A stretch of DNA of 64,000 nt. It comes from Gimesia chilikensis. Lineage in GTDB: Bacteria; Planctomycetota; Planctomycetia; Planctomycetales; Planctomycetaceae. Location: the NCBI RefSeq assembly GCF_008329715.1, contig NZ_VTSR01000022.1, positions 186,001-250,000 of the forward strand, given 5' to 3'. The notes beneath the pieces were generated by a model, which worked only from the letters and a program-made list of their open reading frames with translations, had not been told where the DNA came from and did no database searches. A program made the translations under genes and the position numbers. This document shows, piece by piece, positions 34,625 through 42,613 of this stretch; position 1 is the first letter of the stretch; every line of letters begins with the position of its first letter.

Positions 34625-36217
34625 ATGGCCACTGCTTTGAAAAATCAAAACGAGTCCACCAACGAGAATTCCCCTGAAGAACTCGAAGAGGATGCCGTCC
34701 TCGTCGATCGTTTTCCGGAAGCAGTCCGCGTTTCCCGGTTCACGTTCTTCTCGGTCTGTGTACTTTCGCTGGCCTTTGTCTTGTTCAGTTCGATGCCGCT
34801 CTGGCATACCGATATCTGGGGACACCTGGCCTATGGCAGATTGATCTGGGAGACGGGGAGTATTCCCGATTTCGCACCCTTTATGCCTCTGGCCTCGGGA
34901 ATGTCATTCATCGATACCGCCTGGCTCAGCCAGATTACTGCTTTTAAAATGTTTGACATTGCGGGAGTCGCAGGAATTAAGTTTCTGTACGCAGCCGCCA
35001 TTACGGCTTGTATGACGCTCCTGCTGTACCGTGTCCAGCAACGAACCGGAAGCTTTGTCTGGAGTATGCTCTGTGTAGCAGGATTTCTGTTATGCGACTG
35101 GAAACAACTCGGGATTGTCCGCCCTCAACTGGCCGGATTGCTCTGCTTTGTGACGTTGTTTTTCTGCATGACCTCGCGAACCTGGAAAAAGGCGAACTGG
35201 GTTCTGGTCCCGTTGCTGTTTGTATTCTGGGCAAATCTGCATGGCTCGTTTCCCGTCGGTCTGGGACTGATCGGCTGTTTTCTGGTCGGGCGTGCTGTCG
35301 ATGTCAGTTGGAAAGCGCGGAACTGGAAGGCAATGCTGGGCGACAATATGACTCGGCGCTACCTGATTTTACTGGAACTGTCTGCAGTCGCGGTACTACT
35401 CAACCCTTATGGATTGCAGTTATACAGTGAAGTCTTTTCGTTCTCATCGAATCCGAATCTGGCCGACCTGATTGAGTGGAATCCGCTGACGTTGCGGATG
35501 TATCAGGGGAAGACTGCGGCGATCATTGCTTTACTTCTTGTTATCGCCAGCCGCTTTACACCTCGGCGTATTTCTACAACTGAAGTGCTGCTCCTGGTGG
35601 GACTGGGTGTCTCCGCCATGTGGAGTTCCCGGATGATTATCTGGTGGGCTCCCGTAGCCGCTTATTATCTGGCGATTCACGGCGCTGCCATCTGCAGATG
35701 GAAATTAAAACGACTCGCAGATCCCTCAGGGGGCAAAGTCTTCTGTGCAGGGAAATGGACGATTGTGTCGATCGGTATGGTCTGGATCTGTTTTGCCATC
35801 ACTCCCATGGGCTCTTTCATGCTGCATGGGAAACTGGTTGATTTCAAGCGGAGTGTCTCCGAATATACCCCGATTGGGGCAGTCGAATATTTGAAAGAAA
35901 AGCAGATTCAGGGACAGATATTTAATTCCATGGAACTGGGAGACTATCTGCTCTGGGCGGGCCCCAAGAATCTAAACATATTTGCCAATTCACACGTGCA
36001 TCTGCTGCCCCGTGAAGTCTGGAATCATTACCTGCGAATCAGTAATCGCGCAGGCGATACAGAGGAACTGCTGGATCGTTACGGTGTGAACACAATCGTA
36101 CTGGACCTGCCACGTCGGGAATCGCTGATGAAGACTCTGACTAAAGAAGGCGTCTGGCGCGTGGGGTATAAAGATGGTCGGTCGGTGGTTTTATTAAGAG
36201 CAGACCCTATTAAATAG
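34625..36217 (+). CDS. Multi-pass membrane protein, GT-C-like
   Basis: 530 residues from the ATG at 34625 (a TTG at 34619 is in frame). An acidic N-terminal tail (SPEELEEDAVLVDRF) leads into about ten membrane helices. After the first helix comes MPLWHTDIWGHLAYGRLIWETGSIP, an acidic first-loop motif that recalls GT-C glycosyltransferases, where an Asp in this loop is catalytic. A C-terminal soluble part (AVEYLKEKQIQGQIFNSMELGDYLL) follows. No substrate can be named. The next gene starts 64 bases downstream on the same strand. Confidence 0.68.
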   Translation: MATALKNQNESTNENSPEELEEDAVLVDRFPEAVRVSRFTFFSVCVLSLAFVLFSSMPLWHTDIWGHLAYGRLIWETGSIPDFAPFMPLASGMSFIDTAWLSQITAFKMFDIAGVAGIKFLYAAAITACMTLLLYRVQQRTGSFVWSMLCVAGFLLCDWKQLGIVRPQLAGLLCFVTLFFCMTSRTWKKANWVLVPLLFVFWANLHGSFPVGLGLIGCFLVGRAVDVSWKARNWKAMLGDNMTRRYLILLELSAVAVLLNPYGLQLYSEVFSFSSNPNLADLIEWNPLTLRMYQGKTAAIIALLLVIASRFTPRRISTTEVLLLVGLGVSAMWSSRMIIWWAPVAAYYLAIHGAAICRWKLKRLADPSGGKVFCAGKWTIVSIGMVWICFAITPMGSFMLHGKLVDFKRSVSEYTPIGAVEYLKEKQIQGQIFNSMELGDYLLWAGPKNLNIFANSHVHLLPREVWNHYLRISNRAGDTEELLDRYGVNTIVLDLPRRESLMKTLTKEGVWRVGYKDGRSVVLLRADPIK

Positions 36218-36281
36218 CCTTTGATCACCGATCCGTTTAAGAAATTATTCCGTAGTTTAATCATCTATTTTGAGATCTATC

Positions 36282-37553
36282 ATGAAGTCACGCAAGTTGT
36301 CCTCAAAAACACTGATTGCTGTTCAGGTTGTGGTTGTCATCGCCTTTGGTGCTGCTTACTCTCTGGGATCACGCGAGTCACGTCAGTCATTCGATGAGGT
36401 GTTTCTGCAGGAAACCTTCTATCCGGAGGTGAAAATTGAGCGCGAACTGCCACTTCGAGTAAAACCTTTCTACAACGATCCGACAGTGGTGACAGACGAA
36501 GAGCTGGCGGCAGTATTGAAGCAGGTACGCCCTAAATTTCCACGCAAGCATATGAAACCCAACCATGTGGAACATGCCCTGCGCACCTGGAGTATTCAAT
36601 CGACTTTTGAAGATCCAAGTATCGTCTCTGGAGTTGAAATGCGGGACTTCCTGATCGATCACGCCCGTTTCCTGGCATCCTGGGGAGACGAAGCAGATCC
36701 CCTGCTCGTAGATCAACCTGCGGGGATTTCGATTCGCTGGGGAACAGAGATCGGCGGTTCGGTACATCACGATCACTGGCTGGCATCCTTGACCGAAGCG
36801 GGCATTCATCGTGACGAGCACGTGTTTGCGCCAGCACAACGTGATATGACCGTCAACGATGTCATTCAGCAGTCTTTACGTGATTTTCATCTGGATGAAC
36901 CCGAAGTAGAGTGGTCAGCGATGGCTTTTGGTCTCTGGATTCCGCCGGTAAAACAGTGGAAAACAAGTGATGGCCGCACGATTTCATTTGACCAGATTGT
37001 CCAGCGACTGATTCGCGGCGATAAGCGATTTGGCGTCTGCGTCGGTACACATCGCGTATACTCTGTGATGTTACTGATTCGCCTGGATGACGAGTATGAT
37101 ATTCTTTCGGACTCTGTTCGCGCGGAAGGTTATGCTTACCTGGAAAAAGTGCGTGATCTGATCAGTGTCTGCCAGTTTGAGGATGGACACTGGCCCGCGA
37201 ACTGGATGGAAGGCAAAACGGCTCTCACACATCCCGAAGAGATCCCTGAGTATAAAAACGTGATTGCCACCGGACATCATTTGGAGTGGCTGGCGATTGC
37301 CCCCAAAGAACTGCATCCGCCTCATGAGCAGATTGTGAAAGCCGCCAAGTGGATCATTCAGAATACCACATCACATTCAGAAGAGGAAATTCTGCAGAAA
37401 TACACCTTCTACAGCCATGTGGGCAACGCCCTGGCGCTCTGGCGAAATACGCATGCCGCCCCATTCTGGAAAGAGTGGCAGAAAACGCATCCCTATGTCC
37501 CAGAGCAGAAAGCCGACAACGCACCGCTTGTCGCTCCCAAACCGACCTTATAG
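36282..37553 (+). CDS. Unknown protein with N-terminal membrane anchor
   Basis: 423 residues from the ATG at 36282 (the TTG at 36270 is less likely). An N-terminal hydrophobic segment (TLIAVQVVVVIAFGAAYSLG) anchors or exports it. The remainder is soluble, with helical repeat-like parts late in the sequence (LEKVRDLISVCQFEDGHWPANW, VKAAKWIIQNTTSHSEEE, FYSHVGNALALWR). These recall alpha/alpha-barrel cyclase or prenyltransferase-like folds by the QFEDGHW-type motif, but no family is claimed. Likely co-transcribed with the membrane protein upstream. Confidence 0.65.
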   Translation: MKSRKLSSKTLIAVQVVVVIAFGAAYSLGSRESRQSFDEVFLQETFYPEVKIERELPLRVKPFYNDPTVVTDEELAAVLKQVRPKFPRKHMKPNHVEHALRTWSIQSTFEDPSIVSGVEMRDFLIDHARFLASWGDEADPLLVDQPAGISIRWGTEIGGSVHHDHWLASLTEAGIHRDEHVFAPAQRDMTVNDVIQQSLRDFHLDEPEVEWSAMAFGLWIPPVKQWKTSDGRTISFDQIVQRLIRGDKRFGVCVGTHRVYSVMLLIRLDDEYDILSDSVRAEGYAYLEKVRDLISVCQFEDGHWPANWMEGKTALTHPEEIPEYKNVIATGHHLEWLAIAPKELHPPHEQIVKAAKWIIQNTTSHSEEEILQKYTFYSHVGNALALWRNTHAAPFWKEWQKTHPYVPEQKADNAPLVAPKPTL

Positions 37554-37916
37554 TGAAGAGCAGCCAGGGATGGTGCTCTAGTCCTTCCTTTCAAGCAGTG
37601 TGAAGTCCGTTTCACACTGCAATCGCCTGCTATTTCTGAATCTCTGCCAGACAGGCGTCTTAGCCCCCTGGATTCTCCACTCGCTCTAATATAAATCGAG
37701 ATGTCTCTATAACTCTGGTCTCTCTGACAGCTACAAATCAGAACCTTTGAGCACCAGGTGTTTTTTATGATTCAAATCGATCGCTAATCATATTTTGGGA
37801 TATCGGACCGAATCCCGATTTTGTAGCATACGCATACCTATGTTATATAGAGCAAACGAGTTGTATAATGCAGGCTGGCTGTTTGAGCATCAGTAGGATA
37901 CCCGGGAGTAGTATGG
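37554..37916. promoter_or_regulatory. Intergenic region before the sensor kinase with a palindromic hairpin
   Basis: A perfect 10-bp inverted repeat GCAGTGTGAA (37595-37604) and TTCACACTGC (37611-37620) with a 6-base centre, no T run, lies just after the 36282 gene. A consensus-like TATAAT at 37864-37869 lies about 48 bases before the kinase start, but with no good -35. The remaining sequence shows nothing I can name. Confidence 0.4.
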
Positions 37917-40900
37917 ATGAAGTTCAAGTTCGGTTCCGGCAAAGTGAAACTAAATCAATTCCGTATCGATTCGACTCAGAATACGCTTGAACCGCGAAAA
38001 GATGCATACTCTGCCGAGAGTGAAACGACCTGTATTAGATCAATACTCGAAAGTATTCCTTCCGGCGCGGTCTTACTACAGACTGGCAGTCTGTATTTCA
38101 ATGAACGTGCCAATGCTTTGTTAGGGAGTTCCGAAGATCATCCGGAAGTCTTCGAGGAAAACGTTACACGGTTACTTACACTGAAGCCCAATTCTTTACC
38201 TGACTCTGCGGTACACCCTGCTCAGGTAGAGTTCTGGTCCAGTTGTCATGACGGCAATCAGAGTCTGTGTGAGGTAACTTTACCTGCTCAAGAAGAATCC
38301 AGTCTCTGGTTGATCGATGAAATTACCTCCAGACGTCAGAACGAGCGATTACACCACCTGCTGACCAGTGCAACCAGTGATGTTACCGGGGACGAGTTCT
38401 TCAAACGTCTCGTGACAACACTTGCAGAAGCTCTGAAACTGAAATGTGTGCTGCTGGTCAAACATCAGACATTTCATTTTGAACCGGGAAACCAGCGAAC
38501 AGGCAAGTGTCAGACTGTGGGGGCCTGTTTCGACGGGGAACTGGTTCCCGATTTTGAGTACGAGGTACAAGGAACCCCCTGTGCTGATGCGATTGGTACT
38601 GAACCTTACTGCGTTTCGCAAAATGTGTCGCGTCTCTATCCAAAAGATATTTTCCTGCAGGAACACGAAATCGAATCCTATTTCAGCCTGCCGATGGTCG
38701 ACAAACATGGTGCAGTACAGGGGCATCTTGTGATGTTGGGAGACCGGCCTATCTATGAAGACCTCTGCGATGTCCCTGCCATAAAAAGCTATACCTATCG
38801 GGCGGCAGCAGAACTGAGTCGTGAGTATGCAGAACGCAAACTGAAAGAGAGTGAGCTGCGAATCACCATGGCGGCCCGTGGTTCGGAAATCGGCCTCTGG
38901 GATTATGATGTGATCACTAAGCAGGCGCGGTTTGATGATAAATGGTTTACCATGCTGGGCTACTCCCCAGGGGAATTTGCTGCCAGCTTTGCCGCCTGGC
39001 AATCCCTGGTACATCCGGAGGATCTGCCACCAACCCTTCGGTCGCTGAAAGATTACTTGGATGGAAAGAGCCCTTCCTACGAAGCGGAAATCCGCATGAA
39101 GACAAAAGCGGGGGAGTGGAAATGGATCCTGACCCGCGGAAAGATTGCAGCTTACAGCCCGCATCAGAAGCCGGTTCAGGTCATTGGAACCCATATTGAT
39201 ATCGATGACTTGAAACGTTCCCAGCAGATTCGTCTCCAGAATGAAGCACGTCTGCGGATTATCATGGAGCAGATTCCGGCGATTCTGTGGACCACTGATA
39301 AAGAAAATCACTATACCTCAATTGTCGGCGCAGGATTGACTCAGTTAGGGCTGCAGCCGGATGAAGCCGTCGGAAAACCGATTTATGAATTTCATGAATC
39401 GGAAGAAGTGTCCCATTACATGACAGCCATGCATGAGCGAACTCTGAAAGGAGAGTCCGTTCGATTTGAACAAAAGTTGCAGAACACGATTCTGGATATC
39501 CATATCGAGCCATTACGAAACTCACATGAGGACATCATTGGCTGTATCGGGCTGGCGATTGATGTCACCGTCCGCAAGAAGACGATCGAGCAGTTAAATC
39601 GACAGCGGATTCTGCTGCAGACGATTTTTCACTCAGTGACTGATGTGATGATTGTCACTGATCGCAGTCATAATATCGTCATGTGCAATGAATCAATTCA
39701 GCTGCATTTTCGGTGCAAAGAGGCGGATCTGCTGGGAAGGCCGATCAGGGAACTCGTCAAGTCAGAGGCCGACTACCAGGCTCAGTTCAATCGGGTCTCG
39801 TATCCCAATTCACATGTGCTGAAGCCTTTTATTCTGGAATACCTGAGAACCGATGACACTTCATTCCAGGGGGAGACAATCATCACTCCCCTGCGTCGCT
39901 CAGATAATCAAATCACCGGATATATTCAGGTGATTCGTGATATCACTGACCGGATTCAGATGGAAGAGGAGAAAGACCAGTTGCATGCCCAGATGCTGCA
40001 TGCACAAAAACTGGAAAGCCTGGGAGTCCTTGCGGGAGGGGTGGCACATGATTTCAATAATCTGCTGCTGGCGATTCTCGGGAATACCAATCTCGCGCTC
40101 ATGGAATTGCAGGAGACTTCTCCCATCAGCCAGAATGTGAAGAACATTGAAATTGCAGCCCGGCATGCAACCAAAATCTGCGAACGGCTGTTGGCTTATT
40201 CTGGCCGTCGTACATTTGTAACGACAACATTTAACCTGAATCAGATCATTCGGGAAACGGTAGAGATTCTGAAAACAATCATTTCTCCCAATGCTCATAT
40301 CGATCTGAACCTGTCAAAAGACTCTCTGCTGATTCACGGTGATACCGGTCAGATAGAACAAGTCGTTTTAAACCTGCTGACCAATGCTTCCGAAGCCATT
40401 CAGAATCAGAAAGATGCCGGGAAAATCAACGTTCGGACGGGCTTACTAGAACTGGGGCAGGATGACTTTGCTGACTACTATTTCTGCGAGAATGTAACCG
40501 CCGGACGATTCGTCTTCTTCGAAATCGAGGATAATGGAAGCGGAATGGATGCGGACTGTCAGTCGAAAATGTTCGATCCCTTTTTCACAACTAAATTCAC
40601 CGGCAGAGGGCTCGGCCTGGCGGGGGTATCCGGAATCATTCGTGGTCACCATGGTGGACTGTTTGTTCAATCTGCAGTCGAGAGCGGCTCCTGTTTCAGA
40701 GTAATTCTTCCCGTTTCGACTGAAGCGGAAGAGGAAGTCAGCACGGACAGCTCTATCGACCCAGTGGTACCCGCTGATGTGGGGTATGTCCTGGTAATTG
40801 ATGATGATAAAGCGGTTTGTAATGTGGTGACAAACGTGCTCAAACGCTTTGGGTTTTCCGTATTGCTTGCCAACTCAGGCGCACAGGGAATTGAGGTTTA

Positions 40901-41177
40901 TGGACGCAATCGTGACTCCATCAGCGTGGTCTTACTGGATATGACCATGCCCGGAATGAGTGGCGTCGAAACACTCAGACAACTCCAGGAACTCCAGATT
41001 AATATTCCCGTCATCCTGACGAGTGGTCTCAGTGAAAACGACATCTCTGACCAGATGGAAGGCTCCGATATCGTGCATTTCCTCAAGAAGCCGTACAAGC
41101 CTCAAAAACTGGTCAATATCGTGAGCAAAGCACTTCTGCGACACCAGATTAAAGATGATGCCACTGGAAAGTATTAG
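37917..41177 (+). CDS. Hybrid sensor histidine kinase (GAF, multiple PAS, receiver)
   Basis: 1086 residues, no membrane helix, so cytoplasmic. Order: a PAS-like N-terminus (about 40-120); a GAF-type region (about 145-310) with MVDKHGAVQGHLVMLGDRP; PAS domains at about 320-435 (GLWDYDVITKQARFDDKWF), 445-565 and 570-690; dimerisation/phosphoacceptor helix with H711 in GVLAGGVAHDFNNLLLAILGN; ATPase domain with NLLTNASEAI, DNGSGM and GRGLGLAGVSGI; C-terminal receiver with D1008 in VVLLDMTMPGMSG. The HDFNN form of the H box is typical of orphan hybrid kinases. No response regulator is adjacent. An ATG at 37913 is in another frame. Confidence 0.93.
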   Translation: MKFKFGSGKVKLNQFRIDSTQNTLEPRKDAYSAESETTCIRSILESIPSGAVLLQTGSLYFNERANALLGSSEDHPEVFEENVTRLLTLKPNSLPDSAVHPAQVEFWSSCHDGNQSLCEVTLPAQEESSLWLIDEITSRRQNERLHHLLTSATSDVTGDEFFKRLVTTLAEALKLKCVLLVKHQTFHFEPGNQRTGKCQTVGACFDGELVPDFEYEVQGTPCADAIGTEPYCVSQNVSRLYPKDIFLQEHEIESYFSLPMVDKHGAVQGHLVMLGDRPIYEDLCDVPAIKSYTYRAAAELSREYAERKLKESELRITMAARGSEIGLWDYDVITKQARFDDKWFTMLGYSPGEFAASFAAWQSLVHPEDLPPTLRSLKDYLDGKSPSYEAEIRMKTKAGEWKWILTRGKIAAYSPHQKPVQVIGTHIDIDDLKRSQQIRLQNEARLRIIMEQIPAILWTTDKENHYTSIVGAGLTQLGLQPDEAVGKPIYEFHESEEVSHYMTAMHERTLKGESVRFEQKLQNTILDIHIEPLRNSHEDIIGCIGLAIDVTVRKKTIEQLNRQRILLQTIFHSVTDVMIVTDRSHNIVMCNESIQLHFRCKEADLLGRPIRELVKSEADYQAQFNRVSYPNSHVLKPFILEYLRTDDTSFQGETIITPLRRSDNQITGYIQVIRDITDRIQMEEEKDQLHAQMLHAQKLESLGVLAGGVAHDFNNLLLAILGNTNLALMELQETSPISQNVKNIEIAARHATKICERLLAYSGRRTFVTTTFNLNQIIRETVEILKTIISPNAHIDLNLSKDSLLIHGDTGQIEQVVLNLLTNASEAIQNQKDAGKINVRTGLLELGQDDFADYYFCENVTAGRFVFFEIEDNGSGMDADCQSKMFDPFFTTKFTGRGLGLAGVSGIIRGHHGGLFVQSAVESGSCFRVILPVSTEAEEEVSTDSSIDPVVPADVGYVLVIDDDKAVCNVVTNVLKRFGFSVLLANSGAQGIEVYGRNRDSISVVLLDMTMPGMSGVETLRQLQELQINIPVILTSGLSENDISDQMEGSDIVHFLKKPYKPQKLVNIVSKALLRHQIKDDATGKY

Positions 41178-41186
41178 TGACTGAGT

Positions 41187-42506
41187 CTATTGCAGTAACA
41201 GTTGCTGGAACTGTTCGGCATACTGGTTGAGAGTCAACGCCAGCATCAAAAAAAGGCCTGCTACGAAATCACTCTTTCCGAAATGATCGGCGCGGCCGTG
41301 TGAGCGGACAAATTCAAAAATTGTCCCCGTGGGACATCCATAATGGCAGTAGGCCTGTGGAACAAAGATCGACGCCACCAGTCCGCAAACAGCAATCACA
41401 ATCGAAGCGATGCCCGCAGAGGTCAACAGATAAGCGTCGAAGGCCTCCAGTTCTGCCAGATCGACCGGGAGTTTGAGAAAGATAATGACCAGGATCAGAC
41501 CAAGCAGCAAGCCAGGGATCCAGCGCAGGGCCCGTTTTACATCAGGTCTGATTTTAAATTTCTTTTGATGAGGAATAATTTTACCCAGGAATTCCTGGGC
41601 TGTACCATGCGGGCATAAAGTCTGGCAGTAAATATTCCGCCGGGAACTCCAGGGGACCAGGATCGCAGCTCCGGCCAGTAAGACCAGGCCAGAAAGTTGT
41701 CGCCACGGTACGGAATACCTGGCCCAGCCGGCGAATAGAGATTCCGCCAGCAGATCACCTGTGACAAATCCCAGGTAAATGAACGCAGCAATTTTGAAAA
41801 TTTTTCGCAGCCAGTGAAACCGCTTCAGCCGAGTAAACGTCAGCAGGCAGGCCCCAGCAATAAATGAGATCAGAAATGCATCTTTCGCTGCAAAACGAAA
41901 GGGAGTGACAGACTGCTCCTGCTGCTTCGAGTATCGGATGCGATTTCGGATGGCATATGCCAGTCCCATGCTGGTCATCGTTGCTCCAGATACCCCTTCA
42001 ATTTCACCTCGTTCCAGATCGAGCCCCGCGATCTGGTCCCAGGCATATTCTTTCCAGCGGTCCATGAAGTACTGGTTTGCGCGAACATCATTGACATGCG
42101 AGGTCGTATCGCCACTCGAGCGAATCGTCAGCCCTGCTACTTTGCCCGTTTTCTGTTCAAAGACAACGAGGGTATCGGAGGGACCACAATAACCAATGAT
42201 CTCATCAGAAACAGGTGAAGTGCGGATGGCGTAGCCGATAGTTTGATTATTTTCATCCAGGACAAAGAGCCCCATGCGGTCTGAATGATCGACACTCAGC
42301 GATTCTGCCCGGGGCAGGATCGCTTTCACTTCATGCAGTTCTACGGGAGCCTTACCTTGAACACGAATCCGGATGTAGTAATCGCGAATCAGCCAGACAA
42401 TCAGAATCAGGACCGTAAGACGATAGAGTTTCAACGAGAAAGATCTGAGACGACTGGCTGGCCGGGGGTGTGGCGCAGGCTGAGCGATTAACGGTAACTC
42501 GGTCAT
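41187..42506 (-). CDS. NosR-like membrane flavo-iron-sulfur protein
   Basis: 439 residues. One N-terminal membrane helix, then a periplasmic FMN-binding domain (about 65-190) with GVSGATMTSMGLAYAIRN, where the threonine in SGATMT is the usual covalent FMN site of NosR/RnfG/NqrC proteins. About five more helices follow, plus two C-x(3)-CP motifs, CQTLCPHGTAQEFL and CHYGCPTGTIFEF, as in the NosR/NirI C-terminus. Electron transfer across the membrane is inferred. No nitrous-oxide reductase genes are nearby. GAGAAGG before the ATG lies directly after a 13-bp hairpin. Confidence 0.82.
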   Translation of the reverse strand: MTELPLIAQPAPHPRPASRLRSFSLKLYRLTVLILIVWLIRDYYIRIRVQGKAPVELHEVKAILPRAESLSVDHSDRMGLFVLDENNQTIGYAIRTSPVSDEIIGYCGPSDTLVVFEQKTGKVAGLTIRSSGDTTSHVNDVRANQYFMDRWKEYAWDQIAGLDLERGEIEGVSGATMTSMGLAYAIRNRIRYSKQQEQSVTPFRFAAKDAFLISFIAGACLLTFTRLKRFHWLRKIFKIAAFIYLGFVTGDLLAESLFAGWARYSVPWRQLSGLVLLAGAAILVPWSSRRNIYCQTLCPHGTAQEFLGKIIPHQKKFKIRPDVKRALRWIPGLLLGLILVIIFLKLPVDLAELEAFDAYLLTSAGIASIVIAVCGLVASIFVPQAYCHYGCPTGTIFEFVRSHGRADHFGKSDFVAGLFLMLALTLNQYAEQFQQLLLQ

Positions 42507-42518
42507 CCTTCTCTCTTA

Positions 42519-42549
42519 GAATCCCACCAGTCAGACACTGGTGGGATTC
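42519..42549. repeat. Perfect 13-bp inverted repeat between FAD oxidoreductase and NosR-like genes
   Basis: GAATCCCACCAGT (42519-42531) and ACTGGTGGGATTC (42537-42549), 5-base loop. On the minus strand it lies between the stop of the FAD-oxidoreductase gene and the ribosome binding site of the NosR-like gene, ending 12 bases before the latter's start codon. No T run follows, so it is either a Rho-assisted terminator or an RNA element controlling the downstream gene. Confidence 0.75.
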
Positions 42550-42613
42550 ACTTCACTGTTGATGTTGCGTAAAGCGGCTTCTGTGTAGCCAGATTGTGCA
42601 AAGTAAGAGTGAA

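Noticed and set aside
38349-39311. Open frame of 320 codons on the minus strand
   Set aside because: Antisense to the GAF/PAS part of the sensor kinase, which is well supported.
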